Shown here in pieces: positions 9,218 through 20,060 of a DNA stretch of 64,000 nucleotides (position 1 is the first letter of the stretch; every line of letters starts with the position of its first letter). The position numbers were made by a program, and so were the translations under genes. The DNA is from Candidatus Bathyarchaeota archaeon. Lineage in GTDB: Archaea; Thermoproteota; Bathyarchaeia; Bathyarchaeales; Bathycorpusculaceae. The DNA is taken from assembly GCA_026014545.1 (NCBI GenBank), contig JAOZIH010000005.1, forward strand, positions 1 to 64,000. The letters are read 5' to 3'. The notes under the pieces were generated by a model. It saw nothing but the letters and a program-made list of their open reading frames with translations, did not search any database and was not told where the DNA came from.

Positions 9218-9238
9218 AGCGCAGCATGACGCTGCGCT
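9218..9238. other. Perfect 8-bp hairpin in an otherwise empty intergenic region
   Basis: AGCGCAGC and GCTGCGCT flank a five-base loop. It lies about 220 bases past the 3' end of the gene at 9459-10577 and just upstream of the zinc-ribbon gene. There is no T-run, so it is not a typical terminator. The rest of 9194-9458 shows nothing recognisable. Confidence 0.4.
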
Positions 9239-9458
9239 TAGAACCGCACTGTAAAGGCTATCCGCTAAAATAAGTGAAACACCAAAGGCAAAACCATCAT
9301 CGCTTTTCCCGCCTATTTGCACAGGAACGCCGCCTAACAGTAACTGTATATGCCCATAGAAAGCTTAAACTTTTCCCGTCTCTACCACTTAAAGCAACCA
9401 GCATTTTTAACAATGAAAAAGAAAGGGAAATTACGCTCCAATACAGCTTAAGCGCAAC

Positions 9459-10577
9459 TCAGGTTTTCGCGAACCTTATCCAAGAATCTATCGCTTCAAC
9501 TGTTGGCTTATCCTCTTCAGTCATCTTACCTTCAGCAACATATGCCTTCACAATCAAGCTTATTTTCTTACCGAGTTCAAAAGGGTCTTGCGCCGCCAGC
9601 TCTTTCCTGTTCGTTACACCTGCTTCCTCCAGCAAAAGCAGCTCTTTCTCCTTTATTCCAGGAATCATTGCAAGCTGTGCTCTTCCCTGCAGCTTCTCCA
9701 CAGTTTTCTCAGATATACCTGTTTTCGCCGCGATTAAGGCTGGATCCGACGTAACTAGATCGCCAACGGTTGTTATCCCTATTGCCCGCAAGTCTTTTCC
9801 TGTGCTTTCACCTATGCCTCTAACGTCTTCTATGTTGTTTTGGCTGGATAACTGCGGTTTAGGTCCTACAAACTCTAATTCTAATCGATCTATCTTCGAT
9901 TTTATATCTGCAATCTCGTTTTCTTGTTTTAGGATGGCTTTTTCGGTTTTCCTATTTCGCTCCTCATGCTTATCCATGAAGCTTTCTAATCTTGCAAGCT
10001 GCCCAGCTAATTCGCTCTTTGCATCAGCCAAGTTTTTAGCAAAGGTATTAGCCAAGCTTGCATTGCTCTTTTTTATCTCCTCGCTTTGCTCAGTGAACTG
10101 CCGCATAACACTTGCCTTTACAGCCGTTAATTCAACGTCAAACTTTTTAGCTAAATCCTCCTGCGCTTGCTTGAGCAGTTCTTCTTGTTTGCTAAATGCT
10201 TTTGAAACGTCTTTTCGCATGCTGTTTAAGCTTTCGTCAACTAGGAAAACTCGTGCTTGCAGGCTTTCCAAATTTTGTTGCTGTATTTTCTGGCCGCTCT
10301 CTATATTGTTCATTCTTGTATCCATTTGCGCAAGCAACGCCTTGGTTGATAACTCATCTATTAGCTTATGTGTGGTTGCCCCAAGGAAAGCTAATGTGGC
10401 AACGATGGTGATTAAGAGATAAGCCCACACGGGGATTCCCAAAGTTATGCCGCTGCTCAAGAAAGGCTGGAACACGCCGCTTAGTCCCAAATCAGCCCAA
10501 AGGATTATTGCGTGAACTGCGAAGAGTCCAGCGAGAAAAGAGAAGAAGCCTAATATCCAGATGGTTTGCCCTTTCAA
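9459..10577 (-). CDS. Membrane-anchored coiled-coil protein with C-terminal helix-hairpin-helix (DUF4332-like) domain
   Basis: Two transmembrane helices (residues about 5-30 and 45-70) are followed by a long coiled coil (about 75-235, heptad-rich with many K, E, Q and repeated KFDxELxxVKxSV-like turns). The C-terminal domain (about 245-360) has paired helix-hairpin-helix motifs: VRGIGESTGKDLRAIGITTV, then AMIPGIKEKELLLLEEAGVT. Such HhH pairs bind DNA non-specifically or mediate protein contacts. The layout suggests a tether between membrane and nucleoid, loosely like RmuC- or CdvA-type scaffolds, but this is inference. No nuclease motif is seen. The start is the ATG right after a TTGAGGAATGAAA stretch that supplies a GAGG ribosome binding site. 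Confidence 0.75.
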   Translation of the reverse strand: MKGQTIWILGFFSFLAGLFAVHAIILWADLGLSGVFQPFLSSGITLGIPVWAYLLITIVATLAFLGATTHKLIDELSTKALLAQMDTRMNNIESGQKIQQQNLESLQARVFLVDESLNSMRKDVSKAFSKQEELLKQAQEDLAKKFDVELTAVKASVMRQFTEQSEEIKKSNASLANTFAKNLADAKSELAGQLARLESFMDKHEERNRKTEKAILKQENEIADIKSKIDRLELEFVGPKPQLSSQNNIEDVRGIGESTGKDLRAIGITTVGDLVTSDPALIAAKTGISEKTVEKLQGRAQLAMIPGIKEKELLLLEEAGVTNRKELAAQDPFELGKKISLIVKAYVAEGKMTEEDKPTVEAIDSWIRFAKT

Positions 10578-10794
10578 GTTTCATTCCTCAAAGGCTTATA
10601 ATAATTAGATGTGAACATTTAGATTAACTTTGTTTTTAAGCTTTTTCTTTAAAATCGCCAGCGTTGGCATAAGATTCATTTAATCAAACTAATTTCGTAA
10701 GCTAAAAGCGAGCAGAAAATGGTTGATTTGACTTGGAATTTATTTATACATTGCTTACACTTATTATTCACTTGCCGCATAAGGGTGAACCGCT

Positions 10795-11340
10795 TTGACG
10801 CTGGATCACTTCTTACTTCCCAAAGAAATCGTGATAGACGCTGCAGGCTGGAGTGATCTTCTTCTGGGCGTGGTGGTTGGGGCGCTTAAGCCGCCTGATA
10901 GAAGGTACCTGGAACGTCGAATTCCTACGGCTTCTTTTCAGCCACCTAATTTCAAGAATAAGCGGTATTTGCAGGATGCGGTGAAAATTGCTGATGAAAT
11001 AATTGCGGTTATGCGTCCTGATGAGGAAACGCACTTCAAAATTTCCACGGCTTATGTCCTATCAAGCGTACGTTTGCATCTGCAAGAATTGGGGTTTAAA
11101 GTGGAAAAAGCGGAGTTTACAGGTGAGCTTCGCCAGATGGTTGAAAGGGGCTATGTGCGCTGGTGTAGTGAGGTCGGCGTACCTGAAGAAGTGGTGAACA
11201 GCAAGAAACGTTTTTGGGCTATGCTGAGATGGGTTGCTGAGAAGCCCCGTTTGCGAGAAAGCCTTGTGAAGACGGGTTGGGCGAGTTGGGCGCAAAAGTG
11301 GCGGAAAGAAATTTTTAAGCCTATTGATTTGCCTGGTTAG
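10795..11340 (+). CDS. Conserved-looking hypothetical protein
   Basis: This 181-aa soluble protein has no recognised domain. It is rich in Trp and Arg towards the C-terminus (KTGWASWAQKWRKEIF) and has mixed alpha/beta character. The start is TTG at 10795, supported by a GGGTGA ribosome binding site about six bases upstream; no ATG or GTG near it keeps the full frame. It converges with the small coiled-coil gene at 11350, with 9 bases between stops. The TATA-like TTTATTTATA about 50 bases upstream may be its promoter. Confidence 0.7.
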   Translation: MTLDHFLLPKEIVIDAAGWSDLLLGVVVGALKPPDRRYLERRIPTASFQPPNFKNKRYLQDAVKIADEIIAVMRPDEETHFKISTAYVLSSVRLHLQELGFKVEKAEFTGELRQMVERGYVRWCSEVGVPEEVVNSKKRFWAMLRWVAEKPRLRESLVKTGWASWAQKWRKEIFKPIDLPG

Positions 11341-11349
11341 GAAGGGGAG

Positions 11350-11643
11350 CTACTGGTTTTTCTTCTGTTTTGCTTCTTGTAGTTTTTCCCATTCTTGTTT
11401 GGTTTGTGTGATTATTGCTTCTAGGTTTTTTGGTTCTTGGAGATCTTGTATCACGTTGTCTAATTCATATTTTATTAGCGAGATGACTTCTGCTGGTCGG
11501 AGGGGTTCAATTCTTGCTGCCTGATATGTTTTCAGTGAGCGCAAGCCAAATTTTACCATTAAACTTTGCAATTGAGCTCTCAAATTAACTAATTCATCTC
11601 GGCTTTCTTTCATCAGCTGATTGAAATCTTCAGATGTCGACAT
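11350..11643 (-). CDS. Small helical (coiled-coil) hypothetical protein
   Basis: This 97-aa protein is almost wholly helical, with charged heptads at both ends (residues about 5-32 and 65-97) and a central segment SLKTYQAARIEPLRPAEV. It resembles the other short coiled-coil protein at 17123-17341 in size and character but not in obvious sequence. The function is unknown. It is the last gene before the 16S rRNA region and is read on the same strand as the rRNA. Confidence 0.65.
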   Translation of the reverse strand: MSTSEDFNQLMKESRDELVNLRAQLQSLMVKFGLRSLKTYQAARIEPLRPAEVISLIKYELDNVIQDLQEPKNLEAIITQTKQEWEKLQEAKQKKNQ

Positions 11644-11875
11644 TTCTTTTGCCTCAAATTGACGGTTAATTTAGAGCTAATCCATGTTTTTCGTTTAAAT
11701 ATACCTTTCTTTTTTCACTTGCAAATGCCGTCCTTGCTGTTGCGTGTTTTTGTCTATACCCTCTATAAATTAGCTTTAACTAGAAATCCACTTAACCCCT
11801 CAGAATTCACCCAAAAAATGTACCATATTATCTTTAAGCATAATTGTACTTAGGGGGCTTTGACGTTAACGCCTT

Positions 11876-11903
11876 TTCTCCTTGCTCCTCCAACTTGGCT
11901 ATT
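11876..11903 (-). repeat. 3' arm of the 16S rRNA bulge-helix-bulge processing stem
   Basis: Bases 11889-11903 pair perfectly (15 bp) with 13470-13484. 11885-11888 pair with 13488-13491 (4 bp) and 11876-11881 with 13492-13497 (6 bp). The three unpaired bases here are 11882-11884 and those on the other arm are 13485-13487. A 4-bp helix between two opposed 3-nt bulges is the canonical substrate of archaeal tRNA-splicing endonuclease, which excises pre-16S rRNA. Confidence 0.9.
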
Positions 11904-11912
11904 TCGTTTCTT

Positions 11913-13407
<1,495 letters not shown>

Positions 13408-13469
13408 TACGCACACTGTGCGCCTCCTGCTGATCATGCACGACGTTTATTTCTGGAGGGTACTTCCGC

Positions 13470-13497
13470 AATAGCCAAGTTGGATTTGGAGGGAGAA
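13470..13497 (-). repeat. 5' arm of the 16S rRNA bulge-helix-bulge processing stem
   Basis: This is the partner of 11876-11903, lying about 63 bases upstream of the mature 16S 5' end. The order outward from the rRNA is a 15-bp helix, a 3-nt bulge (13485-13487), a 4-bp helix and a 6-bp outer helix, with the opposing 3-nt bulge on the other arm. Confidence 0.9.
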
Positions 13498-13855
13498 TAC
13501 CCACATTAACGTCAAAGCCCATTTCAGACCTAACAGCGTCAGGTCCACATACATGTCCCCGCAATTGGAGGCCAACTCCGTCATCCCTATAAGGCAAAGC
13601 GCCGTTGTGGTTGGGGTTGAGCCGCCGCCATGTGAAAATTGCGGGGCTAGCTAATTGTAGCTGAATTATAGCTGAAGCGATTTCAGCAGATATAAACATT
13701 GTGTTCAGGGAGAAATAAATGTTGCTCTGTACGCTTGATGTTGCCCGCTTGGCCTTTGCAGTTGATGTTGACTGCCATTGGCCATAAGCGCTATAGCTAA
13801 AGTTTAAACTGGGCTTCTGATAATTAGGATATGCTGTGTTTGAGGGAAACGGGCA
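13498..13855 (-). promoter_or_regulatory. 16S rRNA leader and probable promoter region
   Basis: This stretch lies between the processing stem and the divergent NrdD-like gene. On the minus strand GTTTATATC at about 13690-13698 is a candidate TATA box that would start an rRNA leader of roughly 170 bases before the processing stem; a second A/T stretch lies near 13805. A 158-codon frame runs through here into 16S but looks accidental. The exact promoter is not resolved. Confidence 0.4.
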
Positions 13856-16069
13856 TTGTCGAGTCTTCCGCATCGTGCACGTGGAGTTAAAGTTCTGAAA
13901 GCCGTTTCGTCACCTCTTAGACTGCAGATTCTAAACTTGCTTTTCGATAAAAGCGCCCTCTCCTATACGGAATTAATGAATGCTTTGAAAATGAACCCTA
14001 GCAGAGATGCAGGGAAATTCGCGTACCACTTGAAGTTTTTGCTCAAGGCGGACTTGGTTGAGGCGAATGCGGAAGCCAAAAAGTACTATTTAACTGAACT
14101 GGGCAAAATGGTTCTTGACATAGCTGACAAAGTGGAAAAAAAAGCCGTCAAGCCCCGCGGAATGTTGGTTCGCACATCGCATTTCACGCTGGAAGAATTT
14201 GACGCTAACAAAATTGCTAACTCGCTTATACGGGAAGCAATGGTTCCGCCTGAAATTGCGCAGAAAGCAGCCAAAGAGGCGGAAAAGCGGCTTTTCAAGT
14301 CGAAAATTAAGTATTTGACTGCACCTTTGGTCAGGGAAGTTGTAAATGCCATTTTAATCGAGAAGGGCTTTGAGGATTATCGCCATAAACTCACGAGGCT
14401 AGGCATGCCTGTTTATGAAGTAAGCGCCTTACTGGACATAAAAGAAACTGGTGGCGGTTCATCCGCTATGCTCTCGAGGGCAGGAGATGCTGTGTTCAGG
14501 GAATATACGCTTTTGAACGTTTTCCCCCGAGACATCGCGGATGCGCATGTGGCGGGTGCAATTCACGTAAACGACTTAGGCACATGGATTTTGAAGCCAA
14601 ACGAAGTAATGCATGACTTGCGATTTTTCTTTCAAAATGGCTTCAGAACGACGAGCCCCTTTCAAATCTCGCATGGTGCACCTCAAAATTTTGAGGCTAC
14701 GTTATCTGTTGCCTTTAATGTTCTTGTGCATACTAGCAAGGAAGTAAACGCAGCACAGACTTGCGATTACTTCAACGTGTTTCTCGCTCCATTCATAAGA
14801 GGGATAGACCCTAAGCAAGTAAAAGAAAAACTCCGAATATTCCTACTAAACGTTCACCATCACGCGGAAACCGCGCTTGGGTTAACACCGGCAATTCCAA
14901 AATTTATTGCAGACAAACCCGCCATTGGCCCCGAAGGAAAAATATGCGGCAAGTACGGCGACTTCGGCGAAGAAAGTCTGTTGCTTGCATCGCTCATAAT
15001 TGAGGTTCTCGAAGAAGAAAGCTTGCCTAAACCTCTGCTTAACCCCAAGATTGTCATTAAGATAAACAGTGAGGCATTGGTGGACAAGCAAGCAAGAGAT
15101 GTGCTTCTAAAGGCACACAGGTTAGCCGCAGCGAGAGGGCTACTTTACTTTGCAAGCATGCTGCAAAAAGAAGTGAAATACGCTGTTTTTTCTGCTTCAG
15201 GGATTAATCTCAAAGCAGATTTGACTGGCGACTGGGAAACAGATACTCTGCGAACAGGCTGCCTCGGCGCTGTAACTATTAATTTGCCGCGGATTGCCTA
15301 TGAAAGTGGGAAAGATAAGAACAAGTTTTTTGAAATCTTGAAGGAAAGATGCGAATTAGCTGCGCGTGCATTAAGAGTCAAACATGCGGCGCTTAAGCAG
15401 CATGGGAAAAACTCCTTGCCCTTTATGATGCAAAGTTCCAACGGCGACACTTATTTCAGGCTTGAGAATTGTTCGCGCCTAATAAATTTCGCTGGACTAC
15501 GGGAATCGGTGGAAATTTTCTGCGAGAAAGATTTAAGTAATGAAGAAGCTGGCAAGTTTTCAGAGGAAGTCATCAAGAATGTTTTGGCTTTCAAGCAAAA
15601 ATTTAGCAAAAAGTATGGAAAACGCTTGTTCCCCATAATGCTTAGTAGTCCCGAAGCCTCTGAAAGGCTTGCGCAGCTGGACATCGAAAAGTACGGTGTT
15701 GCCAAGGTGAAGTTCTCAGGAACACGTGAGAAACCTTTCTACTCAACCACTAAGCGGCTGAATTTGGCTGTTGACAATTTCCCGTATATTCCCATGGAAG
15801 CTTTGGAGGTTGAGCAGAAGCTTAAAGGTTTTGACGCTGGAGGAACACTGCATGTTATAGAGATGGCAAATAACGATTGCAAACCTGAAGAGCTCATGCA
15901 GTTAACTGAGCATCTAATTAAGAATCAAGGCTTAGAATTCTTCACCTACAACCGCATAAGCACATACTGCGATAACTGCAGAAAAAGCTGGATAGGCTTG
16001 CTACACAAGTGCCCCTCATGCGGCTCCATAAGCACGCTGACAACCTTTAACAGATTTGCCTTCACTTGA
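13856..16069 (+). CDS. ArsR-like HTH / ATP-cone / class III ribonucleotide reductase-like protein lacking the glycyl-radical motif
   Basis: Three parts are visible. Residues about 8-85 form a winged HTH (SSPLRLQILNLLFDKSALSY, then KFAYHLKFLLKADLVEA). Residues about 105-195 form an ATP-cone (FDANKIANSLIREAMVPPEI). The remainder is an NrdD-like alpha/beta barrel with a Cys in TGCLGAVTINLPRIA (about residues 468-482) that matches the thiyl-radical loop. The C-terminal zinc ribbon is present (CDNC and CPSC, about 707-725), but the protein stops ten or so residues later in FNRFAFT, where NrdD normally has R-x-x-G-Y with the radical glycine. There is no nrdG next to it. The TTG start has a GAGGGA site upstream. 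It may be an inactive, nucleotide-sensing regulator rather than a reductase; this is inference. Confidence 0.85.
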   Translation: MSSLPHRARGVKVLKAVSSPLRLQILNLLFDKSALSYTELMNALKMNPSRDAGKFAYHLKFLLKADLVEANAEAKKYYLTELGKMVLDIADKVEKKAVKPRGMLVRTSHFTLEEFDANKIANSLIREAMVPPEIAQKAAKEAEKRLFKSKIKYLTAPLVREVVNAILIEKGFEDYRHKLTRLGMPVYEVSALLDIKETGGGSSAMLSRAGDAVFREYTLLNVFPRDIADAHVAGAIHVNDLGTWILKPNEVMHDLRFFFQNGFRTTSPFQISHGAPQNFEATLSVAFNVLVHTSKEVNAAQTCDYFNVFLAPFIRGIDPKQVKEKLRIFLLNVHHHAETALGLTPAIPKFIADKPAIGPEGKICGKYGDFGEESLLLASLIIEVLEEESLPKPLLNPKIVIKINSEALVDKQARDVLLKAHRLAAARGLLYFASMLQKEVKYAVFSASGINLKADLTGDWETDTLRTGCLGAVTINLPRIAYESGKDKNKFFEILKERCELAARALRVKHAALKQHGKNSLPFMMQSSNGDTYFRLENCSRLINFAGLRESVEIFCEKDLSNEEAGKFSEEVIKNVLAFKQKFSKKYGKRLFPIMLSSPEASERLAQLDIEKYGVAKVKFSGTREKPFYSTTKRLNLAVDNFPYIPMEALEVEQKLKGFDAGGTLHVIEMANNDCKPEELMQLTEHLIKNQGLEFFTYNRISTYCDNCRKSWIGLLHKCPSCGSISTLTTFNRFAFT

Positions 16070-16078
16070 AGCTGAAGC

Positions 16079-17032
<954 letters not shown>

Positions 17033-17122
17033 CTAAATAACATTTTTTATAAATAAACGCCTCTGCCCGAAACAAGACGCTGGAGCCTTAGGCAACGGTG
17101 AAAACTGTGCGCGAATAGCCTT

Positions 17123-17341
17123 TTATTTTCTTTTTTTTGACGCTGAGTCAGCTTCTAAGTCTTCGCCGCTTAAAAGGGCGCGCAGCGATTTCACTTCGTC
17201 TCGCAACATATTTATCTCGCTTTCCAGCGCTTTGGCTTTTGCATCAGCCATCTTTTTGAGCTCCTCAATTTCAAGTAACAGGTTTTTTCTCTCATTTTCT
17301 AGAGCTCTGATTCGTTCAATCGTGCTTTTGAAGCTACTCAT
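17123..17341 (-). CDS. Small coiled-coil protein
   Basis: The 72-aa protein is one long heptad-repeat helix (residues about 3-55, leucines at regular spacing: LENERKNLLLEIEELKKM) with an acidic-then-basic tail ending KKRK. It may dimerise or act as a small adaptor. No function is known. It lies about 90 bases upstream of pyrB on the same strand. Confidence 0.6.
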   Translation of the reverse strand: MSSFKSTIERIRALENERKNLLLEIEELKKMADAKAKALESEINMLRDEVKSLRALLSGEDLEADSASKKRK

Positions 17342-17571
17342 AAGCGTTCCCTTTCTGTCATCATTGAATTTGTTGCATCAGCACTTAAGACTTTTGCAGT
17401 TCCACTCCTGAAGGGTTGACTACATGCAAGTGTTGCTAATTATTCGTAAAAATAGCTAGAACACTTTCTTTTCCCTAAACTTTAGGCAACTTTGCATAGG
17501 AGGTTATTTTTTATATAAGTAATTGACAAATAAAAATGCATCAATCATAGTGATTTAAGGTTAGGTCTTCA

Positions 17572-18909
17572 ATGAGAAAAACAATATTCAAGAAACTGGA
17601 AGCGGAAGGATTAATTGCGAACTATAATCGTTTGAGGAAAAATTTGCCTCCGCGGCTTCCTGACCGAGTTTTCATTTGGGATGAAACTTTCCGCGAGAGT
17701 CTAAAAGTGCCTACAGCATTTTTGACCTATGTGGAGCAGGTTAAGCTTGCCAAGTTGATGGACGAAGCAGGAATAGCCGTGATTAACGTTGGTTTTCCCG
17801 CTCTTTCTGAAAGCGAAAAGAGTAATGTTAAACGGTTGGTTAATGAAAGTTTTAAGAACGTAACGCTTACTGCATCAGCGCATGCCACAAAAGATAGCAT
17901 AGACGCGTGCTTGGAGTGCGGTATAAAAGAAGTAACCATTGAGATGCCTTTTAATGGACTTAATCTTAAGTATAGACTGAAGATGACCAAAGAACAGGCG
18001 CTGCAAAAGGCCGTGGAGAGCATCGAATATACCATAAAGCATGGTGCGCGCGTAAATTTTGTTCTTATGGATGGCTCCAGGACGCCGCTGGAGGATATTT
18101 TGCAAATTTTTGAGGCTGCAGCCAATGCTGGTGCGCGCAGGTTGGTTGTAGCTGATAGCTTGGGCTTCTTAAGGCCGCTTTCGATGCATTATCTTATCTC
18201 TCATATCCGAGAAGGGTTGCCAGATGCTGTGAAAAATAAGGCTGAGCTTTCAGTTCACTGCCACAACGACTTCGGGTTGGCAACAGCGAACACGTTGGCT
18301 GCGGTAGAAGAAGGCGTGACCTGCCTCCACACTTGTGTTGCAGGTCTTGGCGAGCGCGCTGGGATAGCGCCCTTTGAAGAGGTTGTCACCGCTTTAGAAT
18401 TGCTCTATAACATTGACACTGGCGTGGATCTGGGAAAGATTTATAGGATTTCGCAGTTAGCTGAAAAAGCCTTTGCGTTGCCGATTCAGTTCCATAAACC
18501 CATAATAGGCGACGGCATATTTGCCCACGAAGTAGACCAGCAGCTTGAGGAGTTACAGACGCAACCCTTGCTTTTTGAACCGTTCCCGCCGGAAATTGTT
18601 GGGCGCGAAGCCACCCTTTTTATTGGTAGAAACACAGCGCAAACGTTGATTCAGCAGATCATGGAAAAAGCGGGAATAAGGGCTTCGCCGCGTCAGATGG
18701 ATGAGTTATTTAGGCGTATAAAGGGTTCGCAGGAAAGCTGGGATAAAGGCGAAGCTCAGATGACGTTTTATCAAGTAAAGAAGCTTTTGAGGGAACTGCA
18801 GAAAGGCTACCTGATGTCTGAATTTTGGCTTTTAGTTGAGCAAGTAACTCGGCAGAAGCCAAAGTTACAGGAATTAGAAAAGAAGCAGCAAGAAGCAAAC
18901 GCTAAATAG
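17572..18909 (+). CDS. HMGL-like (isopropylmalate/citramalate/homocitrate synthase family) enzyme
   Basis: The TIM-barrel HMGL domain covers residues about 30-300. WDETFRE (about 36-42) supplies the metal-binding Asp, HCHNDFGLATANTLAAVEEG (about 230-249) supplies the HxH metal ligands, and VAGLGERAGIAPFEEVV follows. After residue 300 comes a helical tail without the LeuA allosteric dimer domain, so this is a short form. It should join acetyl-CoA to an oxoacid, or cleave such a product; the substrate cannot be assigned. A TATA box (TTTTATATAAG, about 17509-17519) precedes a leader of roughly 30 bases and an AGGTTAGGT site before the ATG. Confidence 0.87.
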   Translation: MRKTIFKKLEAEGLIANYNRLRKNLPPRLPDRVFIWDETFRESLKVPTAFLTYVEQVKLAKLMDEAGIAVINVGFPALSESEKSNVKRLVNESFKNVTLTASAHATKDSIDACLECGIKEVTIEMPFNGLNLKYRLKMTKEQALQKAVESIEYTIKHGARVNFVLMDGSRTPLEDILQIFEAAANAGARRLVVADSLGFLRPLSMHYLISHIREGLPDAVKNKAELSVHCHNDFGLATANTLAAVEEGVTCLHTCVAGLGERAGIAPFEEVVTALELLYNIDTGVDLGKIYRISQLAEKAFALPIQFHKPIIGDGIFAHEVDQQLEELQTQPLLFEPFPPEIVGREATLFIGRNTAQTLIQQIMEKAGIRASPRQMDELFRRIKGSQESWDKGEAQMTFYQVKKLLRELQKGYLMSEFWLLVEQVTRQKPKLQELEKKQQEANAK

Positions 18910-18929
18910 CCTGCAGCGGCGCCTTTGAA

Positions 18930-19955
18930 TCAAGTTTTCAAGCGTAACTGTCGCTTTATTTTTTCAATCTCACTTGTAGATAAGGCAGTAGGGTAATTAT
19001 AGATTGGGCCGCTTGGCTTTTCATTATAAAACGGGCGGTTGCAGTCAGGGCAGCCAGAAGTGAGAAAGGGCTCGCCTGTTTCTATAATGTTGGTAAGTAT
19101 ATTTGGTTCGACACCGTAATCCGTCAGGCATCCTGCACCATCAAAATCCATATCTTCAGAACGCGCTTTCCCTGTGACAATCAGATATCTAGCAAGCTGC
19201 ACTCGCCTATATGACTCAATTAAGGGTTGAGGATGCTTTTCTAGGCGTGTCCCGCGGACTGGGGTGAACGCGAATAGCGCAGGCAAAACGCCCATTTCAA
19301 CGCATCTTTGGATTAAGCTGATGATGTCGTTTTCCGTTTCGCCTAACCCAACAATCAAGTGGGTACTTACGTTTCCTCTGCCGAATACCTCAAGCGCCTC
19401 ATTCAGTTTTCTAAACTGGCTTTCCCACGTGTAAGGACCAGACACTCCGGCACCTTTAGTCTCATCGAACAGTTTCTCGTTTGCTGCATCCAAGGCTATG
19501 CCAATTCTGTTTACGCCAGCTTCAGCCAGCCGCAGCAAGTCCTCGCGACTTAAAGGTTGACATGAAACGGAAATAGGAATAGCTGCATGCTGCTTAACTG
19601 CTTTGACAAGCGAAACCAACTGCGCGGTTACATTGGGATAGTTTAGGGCTTGAATGCAGACACGCTTTATTCTTCGCTGGGCATAGGCAATTTTAATCGC
19701 TTTAAGGGTATCTTTTGTTAGAAAAATTGGCCAAGAGACTCGGGAGAGCATTTCATCTTTGCTTCGGCTTCCCCGCGCTTGAGGGCAAAAAGCGCAGTTT
19801 GCAGTGCATTTGCCTGTTACATACGTCATTAGATAAGCAGTTGTGGGTTCAGCGGTAAGTTTGCCTTTCAATAGCCCTAGAATTATCGCTGAGCCTATTG
19901 AAACTCGAATTTGCTGCGGTAAATCTGCTTCGTTATGGCTTGGATGCGTCGACAA
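18930..19955 (-). CDS. BioB-like radical SAM protein
   Basis: The radical SAM cluster motif CTANCAFC (CxxxCxxC, residues about 51-58) is followed by the TIM-barrel elements expected of biotin/lipoyl-synthase relatives, including GIALDAANEKLFDETKG and HLIVGLGETENDI. A second Cys-bearing block near the C-terminus, TSGCPDCNRPFYNEKPSGP (about 296-314), is unusual and may hold an auxiliary cluster. In archaea, BioB-like proteins with such tails include components of the LipS1/LipS2 lipoyl synthase, so lipoate formation is one candidate, but no partner gene is visible here. It converges with the HMGL-like gene. Confidence 0.8.
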   Translation of the reverse strand: MSTHPSHNEADLPQQIRVSIGSAIILGLLKGKLTAEPTTAYLMTYVTGKCTANCAFCPQARGSRSKDEMLSRVSWPIFLTKDTLKAIKIAYAQRRIKRVCIQALNYPNVTAQLVSLVKAVKQHAAIPISVSCQPLSREDLLRLAEAGVNRIGIALDAANEKLFDETKGAGVSGPYTWESQFRKLNEALEVFGRGNVSTHLIVGLGETENDIISLIQRCVEMGVLPALFAFTPVRGTRLEKHPQPLIESYRRVQLARYLIVTGKARSEDMDFDGAGCLTDYGVEPNILTNIIETGEPFLTSGCPDCNRPFYNEKPSGPIYNYPTALSTSEIEKIKRQLRLKT

Positions 19956-20060
19956 ATAATTTCCCCGATACAGGTTGTAAAGAGATAAAATGAAAAGAAG
20001 GTATATTAGCTTAGAGCTAAGTGCCTAAACACCTGAAAATGCCGCTCTATATGCGTATGT

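Noticed and set aside
9274-10422. A 382-codon plus-strand frame opposite the coiled-coil/HhH gene
   Set aside because: It is Ser/Phe/Leu-rich, as expected of the antisense of a Lys/Glu-rich coiled coil, and matches no domain. The minus-strand frame has the real domain structure.
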